This document shows positions 9,834-19,086 of a stretch of DNA of 64,000 nt, one piece after another. The DNA lies in NCBI GenBank assembly GCA_000761475.1, contig JQNW01000003.1, positions 62,001-126,000 on the forward strand. The letters are read 5' to 3'. The stretch comes from Chromohalobacter israelensis. GTDB taxonomy: Bacteria > Pseudomonadota > Gammaproteobacteria > Pseudomonadales > Halomonadaceae. How positions within the stretch are numbered: the first letter of the stretch is position 1; each line of letters opens with the position of its first letter. The position numbers were made by a program, and so were the translations under genes. The notes under the pieces were generated by a model that was not told where the DNA came from, made no database searches, and saw nothing but the letters and a program-made list of their open reading frames with translations.

Positions 9834-10672
9834 GCGACGCGCGAACGCGTTACGATCTCGACGATCTGTTGACCCTGATGGCGGTCCTGCGCGACCCGGC
9901 CCAGGGGTGCCCGTGGGACGTCAAGCAAGACTGGCAGAGCATCGTCCCGCATACCCTGGAAGAGGCCTATGAAGTGGCCGATGCCATCGAACGGCGTGCC
10001 TTCGACGAACTGCCCGGCGAGCTGGGGGACCTGCTCTTCCAGGTGGTGTATTACAGCCAGTTCGCGCGGGAGGAGCAGCGCTTCGATTTCCATGACGTCG
10101 TCGACGCGGTGACCGCCAAGATGGTCGCCCGGCATCCGCATGTGTTCCCCGAGGGGACGCTGGCCTCGCGGCGTCCCGCCGGCGTGCCGGCCGAGGAAGT
10201 GGAAACGACGGACGTCAAGACGCGCTGGGAAGCCCTCAAGGCCCGCGAACGCGAAACCCGCGAGGCGGTGTCGGTGCTCGACGATGTCCCCGCGTCCCTG
10301 CCGGCGCTGTCTCGCGGCACCAAGCTGTCCAAGCGCGCCGCCCGGGTCGGCTTCGACTGGCCCGACGACCAGGGCGTGTTCGCCAAGGTGCGCGAGGAAC
10401 TCGCCGAGGTCGAGGAGGCGGTGCGTGACGGCGATGCCGTGCACGTGCGCGAGGAAATCGGCGACTTGCTGTTCGCCGTGACCAACCTGGCCAGGCGTTT
10501 CGATATCGACCCCGAGCAGGCGTTGCGGCATGCCAACCTCAAGTTCGAGCGGCGCTTTCGCCATGTCGAGCAGGCCCTGTCGGCCAGGGCGGGCGGCCTC
10601 GAGGCGGCCAGCCTCGACGAGATGGAACGCCACTGGCAAGCCGCCAAGGAAAGCGAAACCAGCAACGCCTGA
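9830..10672 (+). CDS. mazG: Nucleoside triphosphate pyrophosphohydrolase MazG
   Basis: MazG hydrolyses NTPs and dNTPs to monophosphates and pyrophosphate and can temper the stringent response. The 280-residue protein is a tandem MazG fold. The N-terminal half carries GCPWDVKQDWQSIVPHTLEEAYEV and ELGDLLFQVVYYSQ; the C-terminal half carries GFDWPDDQGVFAKVREELAEVEEAV and EEIGDLLFAVTNLARRF, with the ExxE/ExxD metal ligands visible. The ATG overlaps the relA stop as ATGA, and a GGAGGAGG stretch lies upstream inside relA. The pairing with relA is widely conserved. Confidence 0.95.
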   Translation: MSDARTRYDLDDLLTLMAVLRDPAQGCPWDVKQDWQSIVPHTLEEAYEVADAIERRAFDELPGELGDLLFQVVYYSQFAREEQRFDFHDVVDAVTAKMVARHPHVFPEGTLASRRPAGVPAEEVETTDVKTRWEALKARERETREAVSVLDDVPASLPALSRGTKLSKRAARVGFDWPDDQGVFAKVREELAEVEEAVRDGDAVHVREEIGDLLFAVTNLARRFDIDPEQALRHANLKFERRFRHVEQALSARAGGLEAASLDEMERHWQAAKESETSNA

Positions 10673-10789
10673 GCGTGGCATGCGTTGTGGGCATCGCCGA
10701 GCCCGAGTAACGTAGTCAGGACACCGGCTTTTCAAAACAACCACGCTTCAAAACAACGACTTGCCATCGTCGCCATCACGGAGGGCATC

Positions 10790-13441
10790 ATGAGTCACGA
10801 CTTGCATGAATCGCTGCGCGACAACGTCCGCATCCTCGGCGATAGCCTGGGGCGCACCATCGCCGACGACCTGGGCGATGGTTTCGTCGACAAGATCGAG
10901 ACCATTCGTGGCCTGGCCAAGCGCGGACGCCAGGACGACAGCGAAGGCCGCCGTGAACTGATCGAATACCTGCGTGCGTTGCCCGAGCAGGACCTGTTGC
11001 CGGTGACGCGCGCCTTCAACCAGTTCCTCAACTTCTCCAACATCGCCGAGCAGCACTACCGGGCCCGCTTCCGCCGCGTCGAGGACTACAAGCCCGGCAC
11101 CCAGCCCGATCTGGGCGAGCTGCTCGAGCGCATTCGCGGCGCCGGTCACGCCCCGCGCAAGCTGGTCGAGACGCTGGCCGCCATGCGCGTGGAGCTGGTG
11201 CTCACCGCACATCCCACCGAGGTCATTCGGCGCACCCTGATCCGCAAGTACGATGCCATCGACGAATGCCTGACCACCATGGAAGGTGCCACCGAGCGCG
11301 AGGAGATCGCCGCACGTGCCCGAGGGCGGCTCGAGGAACTGATCAGCCAGGCCTGGCACACCGACGAGATTCGCCACGAGCGCCCGACCCCGGTGGACGA
11401 AGCCAAGTGGGGCTTCGCGGTGATCGAGAATTCGCTGTGGCAGGCGGTACCTGACTTCCATCGCGAGCTCGACGATCTGCTGCTGGCCTCTGCCGGGGAG
11501 CGCTTGCCGCTGGACGCCGCGCCGCTGCGGTTCGCGTCGTGGATGGGCGGCGACCGCGACGGCAATCCCAACGTCACCGCGCGGGTCACCGAGGAAGTCC
11601 TGCTGCTGGGGCGCTGGATGGCCGCCGATCTCTACGCCCGCGACCTGCTGCGTCTCAAGTCCGAGCTTTCCATGTGGAAGGCCAACGGTGCCCTGCGTGC
11701 CGAGGTGGGTAGCGACCCCGAGCCTTACCGGGCATTGCTCAAGCGGCTGCTGGCCAGGGTCGAGGCCACGCGCGACTGGGCCAAGGCCCGCCTCGACGGG
11801 CGGCCCTTCGACAGCAACGTAGCGATCATCGAAACCCGCGACCAGCTGTATGCGCCGTTGCTGTCCTGCTATCGCTCGCTGTGCGACGTGGGCCTGGACA
11901 CCATCGCTAACGGGGCCTTGCTGGACACCCTGCGGCGCGTGGCGGTCTTCGGCGTGTCGTTGACCAAGCTCGACATCCGCCAGGAGGCCGGGCGCCACGC
12001 CCAGGTCTTCGACGAACTCAGCGACTGCCTCGGACTGGGGCACTATCGCGACTGGGACGAGGCCCAGCGCCAGGATTTCCTGCTCGAGGAGCTGGAGTCG
12101 CCGCGTCCGCTGATTCCCCGGCGCTGGGACTGCTCGGCGGAAACCCGCGAGGTGATCGACACCTTCCGGGTCATCGCCCGCGAGCACCGCGAAGCGCTGG
12201 GCACCTACGTGATCTCCATGGCGGGGCAACCGTCCGACGTGCTGGCGGTGGCGCTGTTGATGAAGGAAGTCGGCGGCGATCTGCAGCTGCCCATCGCGCC
12301 GCTGTTCGAGACCCTCGACGACCTCAACCGTGCCGGTGACGTCATCGAGCGCCTGCTGTCGCTGCCCGGTTACCGCCGCATGGCCGGCGACGGTCAGGAA
12401 GTCATGATCGGGTACTCGGACTCCGCCAAGGACGCCGGCCAGCTGGCTGCCGCCTGGGCCCAGTACCGCGCTCAGGAACAGCTGGTGGGCATCTGCCGCA
12501 AGCACGACGTGGCGCTGACGCTGTTCCACGGGCGCGGCGGCACGGTGGGACGTGGCGGCGGCCCGGCGCATGCCGCCATCCTCTCGCAGCCACCGGGTTC
12601 GGTGAACGGCAGCCTGCGGGTCACCGAGCAGGGCGAGATGATTCGCTTCAAGTTCGGCCAGCCGGACATCGCCCTGCGCTCGATGGAAATCTATGCCTGC
12701 GCGGTGCTCGAAGCCACGCTGCTGCCGCCGCCCGACCCCGAACCGGTCTGGCGCGAGGAAATGGATCGCCTGTCCGACATCGCCCATCGCGCCTATGTCG
12801 GCGTGGTGCGCGAGGACCCCGATTTCGTGCCCTATTTCCGCTCGGTGACGCCGGAAAGCGCGCTCGGCCGCCTGCCGCTGGGGTCGCGACCGGCGAAGCG
12901 CCGCCAGGAGGGCGGGGTGGAATCGCTGCGCGCCATTCCCTGGATCTTCGCCTGGACCCAGACCCGGCTGATGCTGCCGGCCTGGCTGGGCAGCGGCGAG
13001 GCGTTCGCCACCCGTCTCGACGAGCCCGGCGGGCGCGAGCGCCTGCGCGACATGCGCGCACGCTGGCCGTTCTTCGGCACCTATCTGGACATGCTCGAGA
13101 TGCTGCTGGCCAAGGCCGACCCGGACATCGCCGCCTATTACGAACGGCGTCTGGTCGACGAGCCGGCACTGCAGGCGCTGGGCAAGTCGCTCCGCGAGCG
13201 TCTGTCGCGGCTGGAAACCGTGCTGCTGGATATCCTCGATCAGGACACGCTGCTCGAGCATACGCCGCTGATTCGTCAGGCCATCGAGGTGCGCAATCCC
13301 TATATCGACCCCTTGCACGGACTGCAGGCGGAACTGCTGCAGCGTAACCGCGACGCCGATGGCGCGATCAGCCCCGAGCTGTCGCGGGCGTTGATGGTGA
13401 CGATGGCGGGGATCGCGGCGGGGCTTCGCAACACCGGCTAG
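10790..13441 (+). CDS. ppc: Phosphoenolpyruvate carboxylase
   Basis: This enzyme carboxylates PEP to oxaloacetate to refill the TCA cycle. The 883-residue protein has the diagnostic motifs LTAHPTEVIRRT (catalytic His), MGGDRDGNPNVT, GYSDSAKDAGQLAA and FHGRGGTVGRGGGP, and ends NTG as is normal. The ATG at 10790 follows GGAGGG by about 5 nt. The frame is open further upstream but without family-like sequence. A strong hairpin sits just after the stop. Confidence 0.97.
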   Translation: MSHDLHESLRDNVRILGDSLGRTIADDLGDGFVDKIETIRGLAKRGRQDDSEGRRELIEYLRALPEQDLLPVTRAFNQFLNFSNIAEQHYRARFRRVEDYKPGTQPDLGELLERIRGAGHAPRKLVETLAAMRVELVLTAHPTEVIRRTLIRKYDAIDECLTTMEGATEREEIAARARGRLEELISQAWHTDEIRHERPTPVDEAKWGFAVIENSLWQAVPDFHRELDDLLLASAGERLPLDAAPLRFASWMGGDRDGNPNVTARVTEEVLLLGRWMAADLYARDLLRLKSELSMWKANGALRAEVGSDPEPYRALLKRLLARVEATRDWAKARLDGRPFDSNVAIIETRDQLYAPLLSCYRSLCDVGLDTIANGALLDTLRRVAVFGVSLTKLDIRQEAGRHAQVFDELSDCLGLGHYRDWDEAQRQDFLLEELESPRPLIPRRWDCSAETREVIDTFRVIAREHREALGTYVISMAGQPSDVLAVALLMKEVGGDLQLPIAPLFETLDDLNRAGDVIERLLSLPGYRRMAGDGQEVMIGYSDSAKDAGQLAAAWAQYRAQEQLVGICRKHDVALTLFHGRGGTVGRGGGPAHAAILSQPPGSVNGSLRVTEQGEMIRFKFGQPDIALRSMEIYACAVLEATLLPPPDPEPVWREEMDRLSDIAHRAYVGVVREDPDFVPYFRSVTPESALGRLPLGSRPAKRRQEGGVESLRAIPWIFAWTQTRLMLPAWLGSGEAFATRLDEPGGRERLRDMRARWPFFGTYLDMLEMLLAKADPDIAAYYERRLVDEPALQALGKSLRERLSRLETVLLDILDQDTLLEHTPLIRQAIEVRNPYIDPLHGLQAELLQRNRDADGAISPELSRALMVTMAGIAAGLRNTG

Positions 13442-13449
13442 GCCCTGCC

Positions 13450-13482
13450 GCTGGGTGTCACGCCCGTCGCGTGGCACCCAGC
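13450..13482. terminator. Hairpin between convergent ppc and ydcO-like genes
   Basis: Arms of 13 bases (12 pair) flank a 7-base loop, 8 bases after the ppc stop. The right arm lies within the last codons of the reverse-strand transporter gene. No T-run follows, so it may be a Rho-independent-like or processing hairpin rather than a classic terminator. Confidence 0.4.
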
Positions 13483-14636
13483 ATGCCCTGCGTCAGCAGG
13501 CCGCCGACGAGCCCCCAGAAGGCGGCGCCGACACCCAGCAAGCTGACCCCGGAGGCGGTGATCAGAAAGGTGACCAGCGCCGCGTCGCGCTGGCGGGCAT
13601 CGTGCAGGGCGTTATGCAGACTGCCGCCGATGGTGGTCAGCAGCGCCAGCCCCGCGATGGCCACGATCAACGCCTGGGGCAGGGCATCGAACAAGGTGCC
13701 GATGGACCCGCCGAAGACGCCCGCCAGCAGATAGAAACCGCCGGCACAGGCCGCCGCCATGTAGCGCCGTTCGGGGGCGGGGTGCGCCTCGGGCCCCATG
13801 CAGATGGCGGCGGTGATCGCCGCCAGGCAGATCGAGAACCCGCCCAGCGGTGCCAGCACGAGCGTGGCGAGCCCGGTCACCGCGATGAGCGGCGAAATGG
13901 GCGGTGCATAGCCGGCGGCCCGCAAGGTCGCCACCCCCGGCGCGTTCTGCGAGGCCATGCTGACCACGAACAACGGCACGCCCACGCCGATGAGCGAGGC
14001 AAGCGTGAATTCGGGCATGATCGGCGCGGGCATGGCGAGGGTCACGGAGGCCCGAGCCGTGTCGATCTCGCCCTGAACGCCGGCGATGGCCAGGCCCGTG
14101 GCGAGCACGCCCAGGACGGCGAAACGCGGCCACAGGCGTCGGCCGAGCAGGTACGCGGCGCACATGGCACCGACCAGTACGAAAGCGTCGTCCAGGGCGG
14201 CGAAGGCCTCGAGCCCGAAGCGCAGCAGGACGCCGGCGAGCATGGCGGCGGCGATGGCGTGGGGAATGCGGGCCATCAGGCGAGCGAAGAGGCCGGTGAT
14301 GCCGCAGGCCAGCACCAGGGCGCCCGAGAACATGAATACCCCGATGGCCTCGGCGAGCGTGTAGTCGCCCAGACTCGTGGCCAGCAGTGCCGCCCCGGGC
14401 GTCGACCAGGCGGTGAGAATGGGCGTGCGGTAGACAAGCGACAGGCCCAGCGAGGTGACGCCCATGCCCAATCCCAGCGTGCTCAACCAGCCGCCGATCT
14501 GCGCGGGGCTGGCGCCTGCCGCTTCCGCGGCCTGAAAGACGATCGCCGCCGAGCTGGCATAGCTCACCAGCACGGCCACGAACCCCGCCACCAGCGCCGA
14601 GACGGAGAGATCGCGTAACGCTGACGGCGCTTGCAT
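13458..14636 (-). CDS. BenE-family transporter (YdcO-like)
   Basis: A 392-residue membrane protein of the BenE family (benzoate/H+ symporter-like; E. coli YdcO). It has about 11-12 hydrophobic segments. Typical family stretches are SYASSAAIVFQAA, WLSTLGLGMG, RTPILTAWSTPGAALL and, near the end, FWGLVGGLLTQGML. The ATG at 14636 has AGGAG about 6 nt upstream; an ORF extension to 14807 has no ribosome site. It is divergent from a SutR/YdcN-like regulator, the same pairing as E. coli ydcO-ydcN, so that regulator probably controls it. The substrate cannot be read from sequence. Confidence 0.85.
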   Translation of the reverse strand: MQAPSALRDLSVSALVAGFVAVLVSYASSAAIVFQAAEAAGASPAQIGGWLSTLGLGMGVTSLGLSLVYRTPILTAWSTPGAALLATSLGDYTLAEAIGVFMFSGALVLACGITGLFARLMARIPHAIAAAMLAGVLLRFGLEAFAALDDAFVLVGAMCAAYLLGRRLWPRFAVLGVLATGLAIAGVQGEIDTARASVTLAMPAPIMPEFTLASLIGVGVPLFVVSMASQNAPGVATLRAAGYAPPISPLIAVTGLATLVLAPLGGFSICLAAITAAICMGPEAHPAPERRYMAAACAGGFYLLAGVFGGSIGTLFDALPQALIVAIAGLALLTTIGGSLHNALHDARQRDAALVTFLITASGVSLLGVGAAFWGLVGGLLTQGMLGATRRA

Positions 14637-14686
14637 GGCGGCTCCTTGCCGGTAATGGAACGAAATGAAACAAGAGTTTTTGCATT

Positions 14687-14702
14687 GTGCGTTATAACGC
14701 AC
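14687..14702. promoter_or_regulatory. Perfect 16-bp palindrome in divergent promoter region
   Basis: GTGCGTTATAACGCAC is fully self-complementary. It lies 51 nt from the ydcO-like start and 89 nt from the sutR-like start, in the only shared regulatory spacer. It is the best candidate operator for the adjacent XRE-cupin regulator (inference). Confidence 0.6.
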
Positions 14703-14790
14703 GATAGCAGCGCCGATGATGGCGTACAATGAGAAGGGGAACCACGCAGGTAGGGATGCATCAGCGAACCGGCTAAGGACGAGGCCCCAT

Positions 14791-15351
14791 ATGCAGGATC
14801 CAACCACTCATATCGCCGCGACGCTCAAGACGCTGCGCGGCGCGCAAGGCTGGAGTCTCGATCGTGCCGCGCGCGCGACCGGGGTCAGCAAGGCCATGCT
14901 GGGGCAGATCGAGCGCGGCGAATCGAGCCCCACGGTGGCCACGCTGTGGAAAATCGCCGGCGGTTTCCGCGTGTCGTTCTCGCTGTTCTTCGAACAGGCC
15001 TCGGTCCAGGGCATCGTTCCCAATGGCGAGGCCGCGCCCGCGGTGCTGGAAGATGCCGCCGCCGGCATGACGGTCACGCCGCTTTTCGCCTTCGACCCAC
15101 GCCTGCGCTTCGAGATGTTCCTGATCGAACTGGCGCCGGGGGCCTGCAGCGAGTCGTCACCGCACGAACCGGGCGTCGTCGAGCACGTGGTGATGCTCGA
15201 CGGCACCCTGGAACTGGCGCTCGACGGTCGCTGGGAAGCCCTCCGACCTGGCGAGGCGCGCCGCTTCGCCGCCGACCGCGAGCATGGCTATCGCAATGTC
15301 GGCGAGCGAGCGGCGCGCTTTCACGACGTGATTCATTACCCGCAGCTCTAG
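14791..15351 (+). CDS. sutR: XRE-family regulator with cupin domain (SutR/YdcN-like)
   Basis: A 186-residue regulator. The N-terminal helix-turn-helix (about residues 8-65) reads WSLDRAARATGVSKAMLGQI, then ERGESSPTVATLWKIA, almost the wording of E. coli SutR (YdcN). The C-terminal cupin includes SSPHEPGVVEHVVMLDGTLEL and ends FHDVIHYPQL, matching the E. coli end. SutR is linked to sulfur utilisation in E. coli. The start ATG has AAGGACGAGG upstream; an earlier ATG at 14716 adds unlike sequence. Its TAG stop lies inside the edge of a MITE-like repeat and of the IS481 target duplication. Confidence 0.88.
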   Translation: MQDPTTHIAATLKTLRGAQGWSLDRAARATGVSKAMLGQIERGESSPTVATLWKIAGGFRVSFSLFFEQASVQGIVPNGEAAPAVLEDAAAGMTVTPLFAFDPRLRFEMFLIELAPGACSESSPHEPGVVEHVVMLDGTLELALDGRWEALRPGEARRFAADREHGYRNVGERAARFHDVIHYPQL

Positions 15352-15352
15352 G

Positions 15353-16354
15353 TGTTTAGTCCCGGAGTGTAATGATCCATGGTACGAACCATTGTCCGAG
15401 GAGGATCCATGGCTCAAGTACTTCACCAACGCGCCAAGACCACGCACGCCATCCGAAAAGACATACAGCGATCGTCAGCTTCGGTCGCGGAGCTGAGCCG
15501 CCGCTACCACCTCAATCCCAAAACAGTGCGTAAGTGGCGGCGTCGCAGTTCCGTGGAGGATGAGCGCATGGGCCCCAAGCAGCCAAGCTCTACCTCCTTG
15601 TCGGACCTTGAGGAGGCCGCGGCGATCACCTTTCGGCGCACCACTTGGCTCGCCCTGGATGACTGCCTCTTTGCGCTCCAGCGCTTTATCCCTCATCTGA
15701 CGCGGTCGAGCCTGCATCGGCTGTATGTGCGCCACGGCATCAGCCAGCTACCTCGCCAGACCGATGAGGCGACGAACAAGCCGTCATTCAAGCACTACCC
15801 GATCGGCTACCTGCATATGGACATCTGCGAGGTCCGCACCGGAGAGGGCAAGGCGTATCTGTTCGTGGCCGTCGATCGCACCTCCAAGTTTGTGCATGCC
15901 CGGCTCTATCGCCAGGCACAGCGGGAGCAGGCGGTTGAGTTCCTTGAAGACACGCTGCAACAGCTGCCGTATCGGGTGCACACCGTGCTGACAGATAATG
16001 GCTCGCAGTTTGCTAAGCGCCCGAGGACGGAATCCTACAAGCCGCATCGGTTTGATGTGGTTTGCCATCGGCATGGCATCGAGCATCGCCTGACACGCCC
16101 CTTCCATCCATGGACCAACGGGCAGGTGGAACGGATGAATCGCACCATCAAGGAAGCGACCATCCGCAGCTTTCATTACGCCACCTTGGGCGAGCTGAGT
16201 GATCATCTAAAGGACTATCTCTGGGCGTATAACAGTGCTCGCCCGCTTCGAGCGCTCAAGGGAAAAACACCCGTTGGGTTCATTCTCGACCGCTGGCAGG
16301 ATGACCCCGAGAGATTTCATGAGGACCCTGTCCACTACTTCCCGGGACCATACA
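15353..16354 (+). mobile_element. IS481-family insertion sequence, complete, 1002 bp
   Basis: The ends are imperfect inverted repeats: left TGTTTAGTCCCGGAGTGTA and the reverse complement of the right end TGTATGGTCCCGGGAAGTA (14 of 19 match). TCTAGG is directly repeated at 15347-15352 and 16355-16360, which is a 6-bp target-site duplication. It inserted at the stop codon of the sutR-like gene, at the left edge of a MITE-like repeat, without changing the host protein. Confidence 0.9.
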
Positions 16355-16359
16355 TCTAG
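15409..16359 (+). CDS. IS481-family transposase
   Basis: A 316-residue DDE transposase. The N-terminal helix-turn-helix is SVAELSRRYHLNPKTVRKWR. The rve-type catalytic core has the first Asp in LHMDICEV, the second in VLTDNGSQF and the Glu in GQVERMNRT, followed by KEATIRSFHY. The ATG at 15409 follows GAGGAGG by about 5 nt. The frame reads through the right terminal repeat, and its TAG stop lies in the target-site duplication, outside the element itself. Confidence 0.92.
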   Translation: MAQVLHQRAKTTHAIRKDIQRSSASVAELSRRYHLNPKTVRKWRRRSSVEDERMGPKQPSSTSLSDLEEAAAITFRRTTWLALDDCLFALQRFIPHLTRSSLHRLYVRHGISQLPRQTDEATNKPSFKHYPIGYLHMDICEVRTGEGKAYLFVAVDRTSKFVHARLYRQAQREQAVEFLEDTLQQLPYRVHTVLTDNGSQFAKRPRTESYKPHRFDVVCHRHGIEHRLTRPFHPWTNGQVERMNRTIKEATIRSFHYATLGELSDHLKDYLWAYNSARPLRALKGKTPVGFILDRWQDDPERFHEDPVHYFPGPYI

Positions 16360-16501
16360 GCTTTGTCTGAAAAGTCGACGAGCGAAGGCCAGACAAGGCA
16401 AAAATTGGCGAAAGAGCGGAGTTTACGGGGTGTAAATGAGCATCTTGAGCCGATTTTTAACGCCGTATGGGCAAGCGCAGTACTTTTCAGACATTGCCTA
16501 G
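16356..16501. repeat. MITE-like interspersed repeat, copy A (146 bp)
   Basis: The ends are near-perfect inverted repeats, CTAGGCTTTGTCTGAAAAGT and its counterpart at 16482-16501 (18 of 20 match). The interior carries AGACAAGGCAAAAA, GTTTACGGGGTGTAAATGAG and CGATTTTTAACGCCGTATGG. The same sequence recurs at 29799-29976 and, shortened, at 21669-21749. There is no coding capacity. The left tip overlaps the sutR stop codon. Confidence 0.8.
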
Positions 16502-16582
16502 TCACGGTGAAGCGCTATGGGTTGCCACGATGATCAGCGGCAAGCTGCCGCGAGGGCGCTATAAACCCTTCCCTGGGCGCTA

Positions 16583-16604
16583 CATTCGTCATCCCTGACG
16601 AATG
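16583..16604. other. Perfect hairpin downstream of amiD-like gene
   Basis: CATTCGTCA and TGACGAATG flank a 4-base loop, 25 nt beyond the 3' end of the reverse-strand amidase gene. There is no T-run, so its role as a terminator is uncertain. Confidence 0.35.
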
Positions 16605-16628
16605 ACCCTCGCTTGCATCTTGCCGCTG

Positions 16629-17558
16629 CTATCCATTGATGTTGGATGGAGAGCGGAGATCACTCAAAGCCTCGGGCCGATATTTCTCCAGCAATGCCCA
16701 GAGAATGGCCGCGCTGTGCGCATCCGGATAGCCGTCATGGCGCGTGGGGCGAAAGTGCATCTGAAACGCGCGCAAGGTGTCATGGGTGAGCGCGTCGAAG
16801 CGGCCGGTGACCGCCACGGGATAACCGTATGCCGCCAGCGCACGCTGCCATTGGGTGAGCGTGGGTGGCGAGGCCATGAAGCGCCGCTGATAGGCCATGA
16901 CCCGCTCTGTCTCCGGCCAGGCGCCGATGCCGGCTCGATACAGGCGATACCAGGGGAAGCGTGGGCCGGGGTCGATCTTGCGCCGCGGTGCGATGTCGGC
17001 GTGGCCCACCACATCCACGGGGTCGATGGCGTGGCGCGCGACGATATCCCGAGCCAGCGCGATGAGGGTGTCGATCTGCGCTGAAGGGTAGGGCGTCCAG
17101 GCGCGTCCCGCCGGTGTCTGGTAGGGGCCGCGATTGACGACCTCGATGCCGATGGAGGTGTCGTTGAGATTGGTGCGGGAGTGCCAGGCACTGGCCCCGG
17201 CATGCCAGGCGCGCCGCGACTCGTCGACCAGTTGATAGACCTTCGGCGCCTCCCGGGTGAGCACGTAATGCGCACTGACGTGGGGGCCGGTCAAGGTCGA
17301 CAGCGAGCGCCGGGCGTCGCTGTCCGTGTAATGCAGCACCAGATGACGCACCCGGCTGCTCTGTCCGGGCGCGGTGTAGCGGCGATCGACCTGATAGCCA
17401 TCGCGGGATTCCAGCGTGGGCGCGGCGCAGGCCGTCAGCGCCAGCAGGCAGGGCATCGCCCACAGCCAGCCCTTGCGCGCCAGGCCCAGGTTCGGGCGGC
17501 GTGGCCGGTCTCGCTGCGTCGCTTGCCTTGCCGCTCTCACGTTCTCTCTCGTCCCCAC
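16629..17558 (-). CDS. amiD: N-acetylmuramoyl-L-alanine amidase, AmiD-like lipoprotein
   Basis: This enzyme cleaves the amide bond between MurNAc and the stem peptide. The lipobox LALTAC ends a hydrophobic stretch (residues 33-42), so the mature protein should be outer-membrane anchored. The amidase_2 domain has zinc ligands in LVLHYTDSD, GHADIAPRRKIDPG, and the active-site context SIGIEVVNRG. A C-terminal peptidoglycan-binding domain follows (ALAAYGYPVAVTGRFDALTHDTLRAFQ). The start is a GTG at 17558 giving an unusually long n-region; a GTG six codons later is equally possible. It is 33 nt after the interrupted DUF3307 gene and probably was in its operon. Confidence 0.85.
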   Translation of the reverse strand: MGTRENVRAARQATQRDRPRRPNLGLARKGWLWAMPCLLALTACAAPTLESRDGYQVDRRYTAPGQSSRVRHLVLHYTDSDARRSLSTLTGPHVSAHYVLTREAPKVYQLVDESRRAWHAGASAWHSRTNLNDTSIGIEVVNRGPYQTPAGRAWTPYPSAQIDTLIALARDIVARHAIDPVDVVGHADIAPRRKIDPGPRFPWYRLYRAGIGAWPETERVMAYQRRFMASPPTLTQWQRALAAYGYPVAVTGRFDALTHDTLRAFQMHFRPTRHDGYPDAHSAAILWALLEKYRPEALSDLRSPSNING

Positions 17559-17703
17559 TCGCCGTCCTCGTCCCGCTTTCTCATCGGCCCCTCACATCGC
17601 GTGACGCCACTGTGCGACCAGTATGCCCAGCGTGATGGTCAACGAGAAGCTCAGCATGGTGCCCAGCAGCACGTACTCGGTGAGCTTGCGATCGCGATCC
17701 TCG

Positions 17704-19086
17704 GAGCTATGGTGACTTCTGGTGTACGGGAGGAGGTAGGAAGGGTGGCGTATCCTGTTGATTGATCACGACCAAGATCTCAATCAACAGGAGTGGATAC
17801 GCCATGACCGATTCTACCCTCCGGGCTCTTTCACAACCAGAACCCCAAGTCACTGACCCGCTGCACGAGCTGCTGCGCCAAGGCGCCCGTGACCTGATCG
17901 CCAAGGCCGTCGAGGCTGAGTTGGCCACCTTCCTGTCGCAGTATGCGGATCATCGGCTCGACGATGGCCGCCAGGCCGTGGTCCGCAACGGCTACCTGCC
18001 TGAGCGCACGGTCCAGACCGGGATCGGGGATGTCAGCGTGCAGGTACCCAAGGTGCGTGACCGCAGCAGCGGTGGCGCCCGCTTCAACAGCAGCTTGCTG
18101 CCGCCCTACTTGAAGCGGGCTCGCAGCATCGAGGAACTGATCCCTTGGCTCTATCTGAAGGGGATCTCCACCGGCGACTACCAGGAGGCCTTGGCGGCGC
18201 TGCTGGGCGACCAGGCCAAGGGGCTGTCGGCCAACACGGTGTCACGGCTCAAGAAACAGTGGGAGGACGAGCATACCGAGTGGCGGCAGCGGGACCTGGC
18301 AGACCGGCGCTACGTCTACTGGTGGGCTGATGGAATCTACAGCAATGTGCGCCTAGATGACCGCCTGTGCCTGCTGGTGATCATCGGCGTAACCGAGCAG
18401 GGCCGCAAAGAGCTGGTGGCCGTCGAAGACGGCTTCCGCGAGTCGGCGGCCAGCTGGGAGACCGTGCTGACGAGCCTACGAGCACGAGGCCTGACTACGC
18501 CCCCGAAACTGGCGGTAGGCGACGGTGCCATGGGGTTCTGGGCGGCTCTGAGCAAGATTTACCCGGCGACCGACCATCAACGCTGCTGGGTCCACAAGAC
18601 TGCTAATGTACTGAACAAGCTGCCGAAATCTGTTCAGCCGAAGGTCAAGGCTGACCTTCATGACATCTGGATGGCCGAGACCCGCGACGAGGCACACAAG
18701 GCCTTTGATCGCACGGTGCAACGCTTCGAGGCCAAGTACCCCAAGGCGATGGCGTGCCTGGCCAAGGATCGGGACGAGCTGCTGGCGTTTTACGACTACC
18801 CGGCAGAGCACTGGGTGCATATCCGCACCACCAACCCGATCGAGTCGACCTTCGCCACGGTCCGGCTGAGGACCAAGCGCAGCCGAAACTGCGGCTCCCG
18901 GGCGACGACCCTGGCGATGGTCTTCAAGCTGCTCCAGAGCGCTCAGAAGCGCTGGAGGCGCATCAAACACTCCCAGAAACTGGAGCTGGTCGTCAGCAAC
19001 GTCAAGTTCCAGGACGGGGAGCAGGTAACCGATCAGTCAGACAGGAATGCGGCCTGACCGCCATCCACCAGAATTGACAATAACTC
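17704..19086 (+). mobile_element. IS256-family insertion sequence, complete, 1383 bp
   Basis: The terminal inverted repeats are GAGCTATGGTGACTTCTGGT (left) and GAGTTATTGTCAATTCTGGT (right end, reverse complement). The 9-bp target duplication CGATCCTCG is at 17695-17703 and 19087-19095. It carries one mutator-type transposase and sits inside the DUF3307 gene. Confidence 0.92.
17804..19057 (+). CDS. IS256-family (mutator-type) transposase
   Basis: A 417-residue transposase. The N-terminus has [20 protein letters not shown] and [19 protein letters not shown]. The catalytic residues are likely the Asp in [12 protein letters not shown], the Asp in [12 protein letters not shown] and the Glu in [11 protein letters not shown], with [16 protein letters not shown] between. 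The ATG at 17804 follows AGGAG by about 10 nt. It is intact, so the element may still be mobile. Confidence 0.94.
   Translation: MTDSTLRALSQPEPQVTDPLHELLRQGARDLIAKAVEAELATFLSQYADHRLDDGRQAVVRNGYLPERTVQTGIGDVSVQVPKVRDRSSGGARFNSSLLPPYLKRARSIEELIPWLYLKGISTGDYQEALAALLGDQAKGLSANTVSRLKKQWEDEHTEWRQRDLADRRYVYWWADGIYSNVRLDDRLCLLVIIGVTEQGRKELVAVEDGFRESAASWETVLTSLRARGLTTPPKLAVGDGAMGFWAALSKIYPATDHQRCWVHKTANVLNKLPKSVQPKVKADLHDIWMAETRDEAHKAFDRTVQRFEAKYPKAMACLAKDRDELLAFYDYPAEHWVHIRTTNPIESTFATVRLRTKRSRNCGSRATTLAMVFKLLQSAQKRWRRIKHSQKLELVVSNVKFQDGEQVTDQSDRNAA

Noticed and set aside
10748-13477. 909-codon frame antisense to ppc
   Set aside because: The forward strand has every PEP carboxylase motif; the antisense product has no recognisable domain and no ribosome site.
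16207-16401. Frame starting MPCLAFARRLFRQSLDV on the reverse strand
   Set aside because: The same N-terminus appears at other repeat copies because it is translated MITE sequence, not a gene.
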